From Pantoea rwandensis (GTDB taxonomy: Bacteria; Pseudomonadota; Gammaproteobacteria; Enterobacterales; Enterobacteriaceae), in the NCBI RefSeq assembly GCF_002095475.1, contig NZ_MLFR01000035.1, positions 1-52,783 on the forward strand: a stretch of 52,783 bases of DNA, given 5' to 3'. The notes under the pieces are model-generated. The model did not search any database. It had not been told where the DNA came from and saw nothing but the letters and a program-made list of their open reading frames with translations. Positions 16,652 to 25,493 of this stretch are shown here, one piece after another (the stretch's first letter is position 1; every line of letters begins with the position of its first letter). Position numbers and translations under genes: made by a program.

Positions 16652-18491
16652 TCCCAGCCTCGTCAATATTGTCATTGATAGGAGACAGACCTAAGCTCGT
16701 GATGACATCTAATGCAACCTGTAAATCGCGCTCTGCCCGCTGTCTTACACCAGGCCCAGCATCATCGATTTTAAGCAACTCCTGCTGTTGACAGTATATG
16801 TCCTGCCACGTATCCGCGAAAAGCTCATCAATCACCGCGTTTTTACATGTTGGGCAGCGTGTTGCCTCGTATAATCCGGCTCCGCCACAACCTCGCTCTG
16901 TTGCAATACACCAGCCGTGTCCGGTCGCACGAATGTTTGCATGTGGGACGGTTTGGGTAAGCAATGCGGCCCTATCTTTGATTGGAATAGCTCGCGTCTT
17001 GACGATTTTTTCACCTGCGCCACCTGCTAAAGGCTGTTGTTCATCGAGCCATGATTCGATCAAATCAATTTTGAATTCTGTCATCTGCTGTAAGATTTCA
17101 TCAAAAAGTGCCAAGTCTTGCTGCGGGTTAGACGCATACAGTTGGGTCATGCTCATGCTGCTGTGTTTAAACTGCCACTTGAGAAAAATAAGCGAAGTTC
17201 TTCCCATACAGGACTCCACAAAGCACCTTGCATATGTTCTTCTGCATTGATGTGTCTTTAACGGCCAATTACTTCCAGCAGCTTTAGCTAAACGGCCAAA
17301 TGCAACATTAGAACCTTGGCCGCTAAGCGCTTCAACGTGATAACCTTCCTTAATTTTTCCTCCTTGGCTGTTTCGTCCCAGAAATAGTTTTTTCGAATCC
17401 TTACGAGCTTTTTCGAGCCTAAGAATGTGTTCGGTTGAATTCGAACAATTCTGATTTTTTGCAAGCAACCTAATCTCTTGCTCCAACTCTTTTCTGATAG
17501 ATGCGGAATATCTCGCCAAAAGATTAAGTGCTTCAAATGTCAGTTCCGGTACAAGATACTCGACTAGCCCTTTGCCTGTTTTATGCTCGACTGTAGCTAC
17601 CCAGTAAAAGGTGATGCCATTCTTTAACTCCTTACGCCAAGCACCGACCTCAATTCCAATAGCTTCGTCATTGCGCATACCGCTAGTGATTGAAACTATA
17701 TACAGCACAGCGTCTCTACAACGAATTGACATCTGTTCATCGCTAGGATGATATCCAATGCCACTGACAGCCAACTCAGCCTTCATATCTTGGACAATTT
17801 CCTCACAATAATTGAAGATCTTGGATTGTTCATCAGGAGGAATGATATCCGTTCGCCCAACGTTTTTATTTGCTGAATCTAACCCTTTAATATTGGCAAT
17901 CCCGCAAATACGCCACAATGTTGAACTCCCCCAGGGATAATTTTTGAGGGGGAACATCATATCGGTAGAGAATATCCAGAGAAAATCAATAATCCTTAAT
18001 CGGCCATACAGCGGAAGAGGCCTTAATTTCAACTCACTTTTGCAATAATGAACGTAATTGCTGATATGGATTGGTGTGATCTCTGCAAAACTTGAAACGC
18101 CCAAATTATTTAGCCAGCGAATAAAAGGCATCACGCTGGCAACAGCAAGAATAGTGATGCCCCGTGCGATAGGTGGTTTAGACCCAGGCATTCCTCTCTT
18201 AAACCAAGCATAAGCAACAGCTTTACTGTCATCAATGAGCGCCCGAGGCATGCTCATATCCCAGTTGATAAATTTATAAGAATAAGAAACGTTTGCCTGA
18301 TCAAAAAACGGGCGTAGATCCCACTGGGAATCGCCAAACCGACTAAGAACCAGCGTTTCACCAACTTCATTAACAATAGCGCTGATGACGATTGCATCCC
18401 GTTCTGCAGAACTTAGTCCATTAGCTGTAGCTGGCTGGGAGATGAGGACATCATATGCCTGCAACATAGCATTAGCGCTTCTTGTGCTCAT
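16632..18491 (-). CDS. Large tyrosine recombinase with C-terminal Cys motif (619 aa)
   Basis: The catalytic residues are visible: Arg in SITSGMRNDEAIGIE (about 258-272), HxxR in THQCRRTYARCF (about 425), and His/Tyr in KHSSMSMTQLYASNP (about 452-466). A Cys-rich segment follows (HGWCIATERGCGG then RCPTCKNAVID), a probable zinc ribbon as in the TnpB-type recombinases of Tn554-like elements. The start overlaps the end of the preceding 536-aa gene by 4 bp. It is expected to act with the two other recombinases in excision and insertion of the island. Confidence 0.88.
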   Translation of the reverse strand: MSTRSANAMLQAYDVLISQPATANGLSSAERDAIVISAIVNEVGETLVLSRFGDSQWDLRPFFDQANVSYSYKFINWDMSMPRALIDDSKAVAYAWFKRGMPGSKPPIARGITILAVASVMPFIRWLNNLGVSSFAEITPIHISNYVHYCKSELKLRPLPLYGRLRIIDFLWIFSTDMMFPLKNYPWGSSTLWRICGIANIKGLDSANKNVGRTDIIPPDEQSKIFNYCEEIVQDMKAELAVSGIGYHPSDEQMSIRCRDAVLYIVSITSGMRNDEAIGIEVGAWRKELKNGITFYWVATVEHKTGKGLVEYLVPELTFEALNLLARYSASIRKELEQEIRLLAKNQNCSNSTEHILRLEKARKDSKKLFLGRNSQGGKIKEGYHVEALSGQGSNVAFGRLAKAAGSNWPLKTHQCRRTYARCFVESCMGRTSLIFLKWQFKHSSMSMTQLYASNPQQDLALFDEILQQMTEFKIDLIESWLDEQQPLAGGAGEKIVKTRAIPIKDRAALLTQTVPHANIRATGHGWCIATERGCGGAGLYEATRCPTCKNAVIDELFADTWQDIYCQQQELLKIDDAGPGVRQRAERDLQVALDVITSLGLSPINDNIDEAGNGDEVH

Positions 18492-20098
18492 ATTTCACCA
18501 CCTAGTTTTTTCTTCATGAACTCGATCTTTTTACTCCAGAACAAGTGTGGAGAGGATTCAGCTTTAGTCTTTGCTTGCAAGACCAACGCAAGATCGAACT
18601 TTCGGGATGTGAAATCATCTATTAACTTAATAAAATTAAACTGCCGCCTACGCCATGCATCCCACTCATCAGTAAGAAAGTATTTTATTTCGGCATATAA
18701 AAATTGTTGGTAGCTGAACAGCCTGTATAAATCCTCCAAAGTTCCTACAATTGCATAGCTAGGACAAGCAAGACAGTGAATGAATTCAGAACAATGATTG
18801 ATGCCATCCATAGGCGCCAGACTGCCATAAAGACTGTCTTTGCAACCTCCTGATGGGGTCGGTGTAATGGTGATGCCACGAAGTTTATCAGGGAAAGTCT
18901 CACCGATGAAAACCGCGCCCTCAGTCTTGATTTCATCGTTTATTTTCAAATAGTGATTATCTGCAACTTGTGGGGTATGTCCCATAATCGAAGACACTTC
19001 GATGATGTCTCCACCACTCAATTTCCATAGGCGGCTTTCCATTGTTTTCCGCAGACGACTAAGAGTGACATTCAGTCTATTTCCTTGATCATCTTGGAGT
19101 GAATGACGCTCACAAATACTTTTGCTACACATATATAAAGCACTGGGTTTAAGAGCAACAATTTTGTTCTCACCCCCACGTTGTCCTGAGCGATATAACC
19201 ATATATATGAACGAATCTCGTCTGATGCCAGCTCCACAAGCGGTTTGCTGATTGCAAGTGCCTTATTCAAGACTGCAACCCCATCAAGTGGAATGGAGCT
19301 ATATTCATCCAGCAGATTTGTTTGACGTATTGTTTTGTTCTGAGCACCTTTTCCACGACGCTTGATAGTGTTAATAAGTTTGAGATTTGGTAGAAACGGA
19401 TGTGGTGTTAAAGCGTCTCTCTCCATCTCTAATAATGGTGTTGTATTAAGACCGGACCTTGCAGCCGTTATTAGTAGTAGTACTGTCATTTTCTCAGCTT
19501 CATTACCAAGAAACGTGCCTTTATATATATCAATAAAATCGCACTTTAATGCACTAAGCAACCTTTGCATCTCACTCATGGTAAACGGATCTGCATCTTT
19601 TGCACTTTTCGCATTATTGGGGAACGGATTAGGCGGTAGGAGCTCGTCAAGAACGTTTTCTATAAACCCATAATCCGCCATAATAATAATCAGTGACTTG
19701 AGGCTTGTATAATAATCCTTAGCCGTCGAACCGTTTGGGTATTTAATTTTCAACCAAGATATATAACGTTGCACGTGGCGTTTTGTCAGAGCACTTGGCG
19801 TAGCAGGCGGAGATTCAATTATATTTCCAGTTAAAAATTTCATAAAGTTTTTCAATCCTGTTCCCGAATAGCCAATTAAAGTGGCGACAGAAAAATTACC
19901 TCCTTGTAATAATGCTCTGATAACATGAATGCTTTGAATTGCCCAAGCGTCAAAACCCAGACCCAAGTATTGAGAATGATCAATCTGCCTATGGTTTCTC
20001 GGGTTTCTTGGTAAGTCAATTTTGATATTTTCAACGGCAGGTTCTAAATTTTTAGTGCCTGGTTGCAGAACTGCCTTATAGTTCTTTTTCTGAGCCAA
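18488..20098 (-). CDS. Tyrosine recombinase-like protein with divergent active site (536 aa)
   Basis: The start is TTG at 20098 with GAGGT about 8 nt upstream, 10 bp after the first recombinase gene. The integrase-type N-terminal SAM-like domain (about 50-160) and catalytic domain are recognisable: Arg in TAARSGLNTTPLLEME, then LSRLRKTMESRLW where the usual HxxR is SRLR, and MGHTPQVADNHYLKI with the final His and Tyr. A C-terminal Cys cluster (GGCKDS, HCSEFIHCLACPSY) resembles the 619-aa neighbour. Loss of the box II His may mean a structural or regulatory role. Similar second recombinases occur in multi-recombinase elements. Confidence 0.8.
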   Translation of the reverse strand: MAQKKNYKAVLQPGTKNLEPAVENIKIDLPRNPRNHRQIDHSQYLGLGFDAWAIQSIHVIRALLQGGNFSVATLIGYSGTGLKNFMKFLTGNIIESPPATPSALTKRHVQRYISWLKIKYPNGSTAKDYYTSLKSLIIIMADYGFIENVLDELLPPNPFPNNAKSAKDADPFTMSEMQRLLSALKCDFIDIYKGTFLGNEAEKMTVLLLITAARSGLNTTPLLEMERDALTPHPFLPNLKLINTIKRRGKGAQNKTIRQTNLLDEYSSIPLDGVAVLNKALAISKPLVELASDEIRSYIWLYRSGQRGGENKIVALKPSALYMCSKSICERHSLQDDQGNRLNVTLSRLRKTMESRLWKLSGGDIIEVSSIMGHTPQVADNHYLKINDEIKTEGAVFIGETFPDKLRGITITPTPSGGCKDSLYGSLAPMDGINHCSEFIHCLACPSYAIVGTLEDLYRLFSYQQFLYAEIKYFLTDEWDAWRRRQFNFIKLIDDFTSRKFDLALVLQAKTKAESSPHLFWSKKIEFMKKKLGGEI

Positions 20099-20108
20099 TA
20101 TATTTACC

Positions 20109-21266
20109 TCAGTCGTGATTAATGGAGGTGGCCATAAACATCATGTCAATTTCATCTTCATACGCAAGTACGGATTGAGCTTCCAGTTGATTGATAAGAT
20201 GCAAATAGATCATCGTTGTTTGAACATCTGAATGGCCCAGCCGATCTCTTACATACATTAGTGGCTCACCTTCAAATTCTTGAGTTTTTCGGAGGGCAAG
20301 CAAAGTATATGTTCCATAGGTGTGACGCAGCATATGGGCACGTACATAGAAACCGCACTTACGTTCGTAGGACTTCATAATGTCTACGACAGCATCTTTT
20401 GAGTATTGCCTTCCTTCATTTGTGAGTAATAACGCGGTAACACTTCCATCTCTCCTAGAATTACGCATCTCACGTTGATGAAGGGAATAAGACCACATGT
20501 CTTCCATTAGCGACCAAGGCACATCAATGATTCTGGGTCGGTCATACTTAATTTGCATATCTGAAGGATCTAGAGCAACGCTTATCATCTGCCCATGGCG
20601 CAGCCCATTCTTCAACCTGGGATTAAACACATATTTGAGAGGAAAAGATCTGGCTTCACAGGAGCGAAGTCCAGTTCGCACCATGAGGTGGAACAGTATC
20701 TGATGGCTTGGATCGGCATCTAAGGCAAGGCATACTTTGACTTGATCTTTGGTCAATAATTTTATTAGACGTTTTCGCTCGCGGAGCATTAATGAAATCT
20801 TACTTCTTTCTTTTCCTGGCCGAGTTACATGGCTTAAAAGACCTGCGTGGGGAACAACATGAGTTTTTTTCTCACCAAAAGGCAGCACCTTTATTAGGTT
20901 GTTCAGCTTCGCCCATCGATAAAATCTCACAATCAACGCCAGACGGTTGTTAACAGTACGCGGATTAAGCGCTAGTTCGCCGATTGACCAATCTCTGTAT
21001 CTCGAAAGAACGCTGAGGCCGTGAGCTGGGGTTTCATCATTCCAGGCTAGCGTATTGGCTTCCAAGAAAGCAAAGTAGTCATACAAACGCCGACCATATG
21101 CTTCCCAGGTCAGAGTGCTTAGTGATTCACCTGATTCGATGAGGATGTGCCAAAGAAAGGATTGTGCTGGCTGAACTGGCCACCCATCTGCTCCAATCAG
21201 CAATGGAAAGCCCTCGAAGGAGCGGTTAGCCAGTGTCAAATCTTGAGTTGCAAATACAAGCCTCAT
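20109..21266 (-). CDS. Tyrosine recombinase/integrase, first gene at the island end (385 aa)
   Basis: A complete XerC/D-type catalytic tetrad is present: Arg in VRTGLRSCEARSF, HxxR in HMLRHTYGTY, and LGHSDVQTTMIYLH with the nucleophilic Tyr. The N-terminal core-binding domain spans about residues 20-140. The gene begins 72 bp inside the umuC junction and reads away from it, the position of TnpA in Tn554. It leads the four-gene recombination operon. Confidence 0.9.
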   Translation of the reverse strand: MRLVFATQDLTLANRSFEGFPLLIGADGWPVQPAQSFLWHILIESGESLSTLTWEAYGRRLYDYFAFLEANTLAWNDETPAHGLSVLSRYRDWSIGELALNPRTVNNRLALIVRFYRWAKLNNLIKVLPFGEKKTHVVPHAGLLSHVTRPGKERSKISLMLRERKRLIKLLTKDQVKVCLALDADPSHQILFHLMVRTGLRSCEARSFPLKYVFNPRLKNGLRHGQMISVALDPSDMQIKYDRPRIIDVPWSLMEDMWSYSLHQREMRNSRRDGSVTALLLTNEGRQYSKDAVVDIMKSYERKCGFYVRAHMLRHTYGTYTLLALRKTQEFEGEPLMYVRDRLGHSDVQTTMIYLHLINQLEAQSVLAYEDEIDMMFMATSINHD

Positions 21267-21337
21267 ATCACACCCACGCCATCAAGAATAAGATGATGTT
21301 AAAAGCATAGGGTTAACTAACGTTTCTCACCACTCAG
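21267..21337. other. Island right terminal segment
   Basis: These 71 bp lie between the first recombinase gene and the umuC junction. They supply the out-of-frame tail after umuC codon 34 (stop TAG at 21317-21319). They should contain the element-side attachment sequence and the promoter of the recombinase operon; no obvious terminal inverted repeat is seen. Confidence 0.6.
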
Positions 21338-21439
21338 ATCGTTGTTGCTTAAGACAATCACCGGTTTGCCCCTGAGATCGGGCCTGAAGACCGTCTCGCA
21401 TGAAGCATAGAATGAGTTCACATCCACCAAGGCGAACAT
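21338..21439 (-). pseudogene. umuC: 5' fragment of host umuC, disrupted by the island
   Basis: Codons 1-34 encode MFALVDVNSFYASCETVF and on to VLSNND, a clear UmuC N-terminus. The expected next residues GCVIARS are replaced by island sequence (LSGEKR then TAG at 21317). The ATG shares a base with the umuD stop (TAATG). The remaining about 390 codons of umuC are not in the window and should be found at the other end of the island. The fragment cannot encode an active polymerase. Confidence 0.95.
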
Positions 21440-21861
21440 TACATTTTCAACGTTTTGACGACATGTTTGACAACACCAAATATCTCAAACAAGTCTGGAT
21501 CAGGAATGGGAATAATCGCGTGCGTGGCATTCATCGGTTTAAGATGTAAATATGGCTTCAGCATCAATTGCTTTACCGTAAACTCCCCCGCAATGGCGGC
21601 AACCACCACATCCCCCTGCTCAGGTTTCTGCGCGCTATCCACGATCAGCATATCGCCGTCACTGATGCCACCTTCGATCATTGAGTCACCGCTAACTTTG
21701 ATGAAGTAGGTGGCGCTGGGATGACTGACCAAGAGATCATTGAGGTCAATACGCTGCTCAACGTAGTCCTGCGCCGGTGACGGAAAGCCGCACGGCACAC
21801 GGCTGATAAATAAGGGAAAATTGAGGATGGCGCGGAGTTCCGCCGGTTGATAAAACACCAT
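21439..21861 (-). CDS. umuD: UmuD, DNA polymerase V accessory protein (host copy, umuC lost)
   Basis: The start ATG at 21861 is chosen because the LexA box (21882-21897) lies upstream of it, inside the longer open frame, and AAAGG precedes it by about 7 nt. The 140-residue product keeps cleavage site Cys24-Gly25, SGDSM with Ser60 and FTVKQL with Lys97. Its partner umuC is truncated by the island. It may still be made under SOS and could in principle form dimers with the island UmuD or serve the island UmuC, since PCGFPSPAQDYVE and neighbouring segments are shared. Confidence 0.94.
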   Translation of the reverse strand: MVFYQPAELRAILNFPLFISRVPCGFPSPAQDYVEQRIDLNDLLVSHPSATYFIKVSGDSMIEGGISDGDMLIVDSAQKPEQGDVVVAAIAGEFTVKQLMLKPYLHLKPMNATHAIIPIPDPDLFEIFGVVKHVVKTLKM

Positions 21862-21881
21862 GTTAATGGCCTTTAAATTTA

Positions 21882-21897
21882 CTGTATATAAACACAG
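21882..21897 (-). promoter_or_regulatory. LexA (SOS) box of the host umuD
   Basis: The plus strand reads CTGTATATAAACACAG, a full LexA consensus identical base for base to the box before the island umuDC, but in the opposite orientation relative to its gene. It lies 20 bp before the umuD start. Confidence 0.93.
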
Positions 21898-22420
21898 TAT
21901 TACTAATCCCCCTTGTTTGATCAAGCCCCGCTTCCACGTCGTTTTGCAAAATGACTGGAAGGAAAGGAGATTTAGTTTTGACTATCTTTAACGGCGAAAT
22001 GGCTACCCTACCCATCTTCACCTTGGGTGCAACCAGCGGGCTGTTTGGCTTGCCGCCGGGTGGGGGAAAGTCGATGTCGCTGGAGGATGGAAGGTGATAT
22101 CTGCCAGGAGCGGATGTCGCTTACAACGTGACAGGTTGATTTATGGAGATGACTCTCCCGATAGAACAGCACTACGATGTGCCATGTATCGTTTATGAAC
22201 TTAGCATTTGCAGGGCTGATTGAGTCTTTGCTCTGGAGATGCGTGAATGATTTCTGCAGTATGTTAAGAGAGATCAAATTAATTAGCATAAGTAGAAAAT
22301 GAAATTATGTTTTAACGACACATTATTAATAACATATTGTAATATAACAAAAACCCTAGTAACCTTCCTGTCTCATCCATGACAAGATAAGCAATCATTA
22401 AAGTGTAATTATTAAATAAA
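21898..22420. other. Intergenic, no certain gene
   Basis: The first half has host-like composition, the second half (22290-22420) is very AT-rich. A 39-codon frame at 21978-22097 starts with TTG after AAGGAG and includes GLPPGGGKS, which looks like a P-loop but is far too short to be an NTPase. A minus-strand frame at 22008-22289 is of poor composition. No terminator is recognised. Confidence 0.35.
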
Positions 22421-23130
22421 ATGGCAATGAAAAAAAATAAAAGACAACAGAGAACACCGAAAAATAATAAAAAAAGATCAAAACAAAATGGAACCCTCTG
22501 AGAAAAACAAATAAAATCATCCTATGGTTGGCAGCAATAGGTATCTTACCTGTATTTAGCAGCTATCTTTTTGATTTCTTTACAGGAGATGTTCAGGTCA
22601 AATACATTCAATCTTTTGATCGAGGGTATGAATTTAAACTTATAAATAAAAGCTCTACAAATCAAGTAATTGATAAATTTAGGATTTCCCCTGAATTTGG
22701 TCAGCCAATATTATTCAAAATTAACAAGCCCGTTTATGGTACTGTTTCTGGAAATAGCATCACTTTGCCAGGAGGGAACTCTACCTATATGCCTGCCTTT
22801 GAATATAAGGAAATGAATGGCTATGTATTGGAAGCAAAGTCAGAAGTTAGCTTTCGTATTCCTCCTCTCACAGCAAGAAATTATATGACTCCAGAGGCCA
22901 TAATTGTATACGCTGATTATAAAACAAGCTCTAACAACAAAGTCATAAGGAATATTGAACGAGCTTTGGATTTTCTTATGATCAGAGATACTAACAGAAG
23001 ACAAAAGTACATGGTCGTTGATAACTACTGGACTCCTCTCGCCCAAGGCAATGAAGTTAATGCAATTAAGAATGCCTGTCGAGACGATGATATCTTATCA
23101 AAGTCAGATATATGCAAAGGGAAATTTTAG
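22421..23130 (+). CDS. Putative single-pass membrane protein with apparent frameshift
   Basis: A basic leader from ATG 22421 (MAMKKNKRQQRTPKNNKK) runs to an A7 tract at 22469-22475 and then out of frame to a stop. In the -1 frame the sequence continues IKTKWNPLRKTNKIILWLAAIGILPVFSSYLFDFF, a natural cytoplasmic leader plus transmembrane helix, then a soluble domain to TAA 23128-23130. One extra A would join them into a 236-residue protein anchored by one N-terminal helix with a mostly beta extracytoplasmic domain. Without it only a fragment from a TTG near 22528 remains. No family is recognised. The gene is AT-rich relative to the host. Confidence 0.5.
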
Positions 23131-23725
23131 AATAACGCAATCCGTAATCTAACCCTTTTTAATTGACATTGACGATCAGTTTTTATTAAAAATAAATTAG
23201 GCGACATCGAAAAGCTTTCAAATAACATTGAGGCTTCCAAAGATGTCTTTTTATCGAAATGGTTTCACGCCTTTGAATATCCACTTTTCGCTGTGAGTTC
23301 AACGTCCCGTCACCACCATGAACACTGTCTTATTTGGACTATATTCGTACCTGAAAATTCTTAGATCAAACGCCTTTAGGTCTTAAGGCAGGCCGACTCC
23401 TCTCCTAATAAATACACCGTGGCATTTTCGTCTGCAAATATTTGCCAGTGTGTAAAATCCCCTCTTCCGTCCCGCCATAACCTAAATCGACCAACGATAA
23501 AAACCACACATATACGCAACAACTCATCTTTATCTCGCATCTTTATCATCACTACTCCCCCACCCAAACGAGAAATAATGGCAACAATTCAATGTTCTCA
23601 GGCAGTTTGTAAATTTATGTCTATCCTTAATCCGTTCAAACAGCCACAGAGGCAAGTAAACACTCTGCAACCTGTTTAAATTGTTTGATTTTTAACCAAG
23701 GGTCTCGGATTTCAAAGGAACAAAA
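23131..23725. other. Leader region before proP with a possible short ORF
   Basis: About 600 bases upstream of proP. A 33-codon ORF at 23578-23679 (MATIQCSQAVCKFMSIL and on) is preceded by GAGAAATA and ends 46 bp before the transporter; it could be a leader peptide, but conservation is unknown. Longer frames over 23376-23679 are of poor composition. In E. coli proP has osmotically and growth-phase regulated promoters in this position; I cannot place them here. Confidence 0.35.
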
Positions 23726-25234
23726 ATGCTAGGCATTAGACGTAAAAAAGTTAAACCCATGCGCCTGAAGGACGTCACCATTATTGATGACGCGCGTTTA
23801 AAGAAAGCCATTACCGCCGCCGCGTTGGGCAATGCCATGGAGTGGTTTGATTTTGGTGTTTATGGTTATGTTGCAGCCGTACTGGGTAAGGTTTTCTTCC
23901 CCGATGCTTCACCGGGCATTCAGATTATCGCTGCGTTAGGCACCTTCTCCGTTCCCTTCATCATTCGACCTTTAGGTGGCATGTTCTTTGGGGCGTTAGG
24001 TGACAAATACGGTCGCCAAAAAATTCTGGCCATCACCATTATTCTGATGACACTCAGCACCTTCTGCATTGGCCTAATCCCGTCTTATGCAACCATCGGC
24101 TTCTGGGCGCCGGTTCTGCTGCTCATCGCGAAAATGGTACAGGGCTTTTCTGTCGGGGGAGAATATACCGGCGCTTCCATCTTCGTTGCAGAGTACTCCC
24201 CTGACAGGAAACGAGGCTTTTTGGGTAGCTGGTTAGATTTCGGCTCACTGGTGGGTTTCGTGTGTGGTGCTGGGATTGTTGTCTTACTGACGACAATATT
24301 AGGGCAGGAAACGTTTAATGACTGGGGCTGGCGTATTCCCTTCTTTATGGCACTGCCATTAGGATTAGTGGGTCTGTATCTGCGTCATGCGCTCGAAGAA
24401 ACTCCGGCATTCCAGAAGCATATTGATTCACTTGAAGAGGGCTCCAAACAGGGGCTCAGTGAAGGGCCCTCAGTCCCCTTTAAAGACATAGCGCGTAAAC
24501 ACTGGCGGAATCTGATCTCCTGCATCGGAATCGTGATTACCACCAATGTGGCTTATTACATGTTGCTGACTTACGTACCGAGTTACCTGACACATAATCT
24601 GCATTACTCAGAGGACCGCGGTGTCCTGATTATTGTTGTCATTATGCTGGCGATGCTTTTTGTTCAGCCCGTGATGGGATTGCTCAGTGATAAATTTGGA
24701 CGTCGTCCATTTATCATTATCGGCAGCACGGCAATGGTTTTATTTTCAATCCCGTCCTTTATGCTGATAACCCATCACAGCTTAGTGGCCCTCTTCTTTG
24801 GGTTATTGATTCAGGCCGTAATCTTGAACTGCCTGATAGGGGTGATGGCTTCAACTTTACCGGCGCTGTTCCCTACAGAGGTTCGTTACAGTGCCTTAGC
24901 GAGCACTTATAACATCTCTATTCTGGTTGCGGGTATTACCCCGACACTTACCGCCTGGTTAGTTGAAGTAACAGGCAATCTGTACATGCCAGCCTGGTAT
25001 CTAATGGTCGTGGGCGTCATTGGCGTAGTGACAGGTATTACAGTGAGAGAAACGGCTAACAAGCCTCTCTATGGCGATACACCTGCAGCCTCTTCTCTTG
25101 AAGAAGCTAAAGAGTTATTACAAGAGCATCATGATGGTATTGAAGAGCGTATCGAGGACATTGATGAAAAAATTGAAGTGCTCAAAAACAAGCGCCGGGA
25201 TTTAGTCGCTCAGCATCCTGACATCGTCAAGTAA
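23726..25234 (+). CDS. proP: ProP, proline/glycine betaine:H+ symporter
   Basis: A 502-residue MFS transporter that follows E. coli ProP (500 aa) almost throughout: KKVKPMRLKDVTIIDD at the N-terminus, GNAMEWFDFGVYG, the MFS loop motif GDKYGRQKI, GFSVGGEYTGASIFVAEYSP and a second MFS motif SDKFGRRPF. The C-terminal tail (about 455-500, EERIEDIDEKIEVLKNKR) is the antiparallel coiled coil that tunes the osmotic set point. It imports compatible solutes at high osmolarity across the inner membrane. AAAGGAAC precedes the start and a strong terminator follows. Confidence 0.96.
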   Translation: MLGIRRKKVKPMRLKDVTIIDDARLKKAITAAALGNAMEWFDFGVYGYVAAVLGKVFFPDASPGIQIIAALGTFSVPFIIRPLGGMFFGALGDKYGRQKILAITIILMTLSTFCIGLIPSYATIGFWAPVLLLIAKMVQGFSVGGEYTGASIFVAEYSPDRKRGFLGSWLDFGSLVGFVCGAGIVVLLTTILGQETFNDWGWRIPFFMALPLGLVGLYLRHALEETPAFQKHIDSLEEGSKQGLSEGPSVPFKDIARKHWRNLISCIGIVITTNVAYYMLLTYVPSYLTHNLHYSEDRGVLIIVVIMLAMLFVQPVMGLLSDKFGRRPFIIIGSTAMVLFSIPSFMLITHHSLVALFFGLLIQAVILNCLIGVMASTLPALFPTEVRYSALASTYNISILVAGITPTLTAWLVEVTGNLYMPAWYLMVVGVIGVVTGITVRETANKPLYGDTPAASSLEEAKELLQEHHDGIEERIEDIDEKIEVLKNKRRDLVAQHPDIVK

Positions 25235-25242
25235 TGATACTC

Positions 25243-25269
25243 ACCGCTACCTCACTGGTAGCGGTTTTT
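25243..25269 (+). terminator. Rho-independent terminator after proP
   Basis: Perfect 9-bp stem ACCGCTACC/GGTAGCGGT with loop TCACT, followed by a T run, starting 9 bp after the proP stop. Confidence 0.93.
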
Positions 25270-25493
25270 CTCAGTCGTATAATCACAGCTTTAAACTAGC
25301 CTGCTCAACCTAAAAATCATCAAGGCAGTCCTCTATTCGAGGAGAACACGTCCATAATGAAACTCAGTAACTAAAGACTTAAATTCTACATGGCTATAAA
25401 TCCCATGCAGAATATTCCATTATCATCATCGCTAAACGATGGTACATTCGCAGAGGGAATAGGTAAGCCACATCACCAAGGAGGGAATTTTTC

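Larger units (their letters stand above)
1..21337. mobile_element. Integrated defence-type genomic island (right end; left end outside window)
   Basis: The right boundary is visible because the host umuC reading frame on the minus strand stops matching UmuC after codon 34 (Asp of SNNDGC) at 21338 and runs into foreign sequence. Immediately inside are three tyrosine recombinases and a TnpC-like accessory protein, all reading away from the junction. Everything to the left is accessory: nuclease/STAND NTPase, SLATT, SEC-C and DAC-like proteins, a second umuDC, XRE regulator and an IS3 relic, with base composition ranging from AT-rich (1-5600, 12000-21300) to about balanced (5700-11500). No umuC 3' part is found in the window, so the left junction must lie to the left of position 1. 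The element resembles Tn554-like elements, which use a recombinase set at one end and a fixed target gene; this is inference. Confidence 0.85.

Noticed and set aside
21439..21924. Longer UmuD start at 21924 (161 aa)
   Set aside because: The LexA box at 21882-21897 lies within that extension, so translation from there is implausible; ATG 21861 aligns with other UmuD proteins.
21978..22097. Short frame with a P-loop-like GLPPGGGKS
   Set aside because: Only 39 codons and no other NTPase features; TTG start. Probably a chance match or gene fragment.
23376..23567. Minus-strand 63-codon frame upstream of proP
   Set aside because: Overlaps the opposite-strand frames, lacks a ribosome site and has no protein-like pattern.
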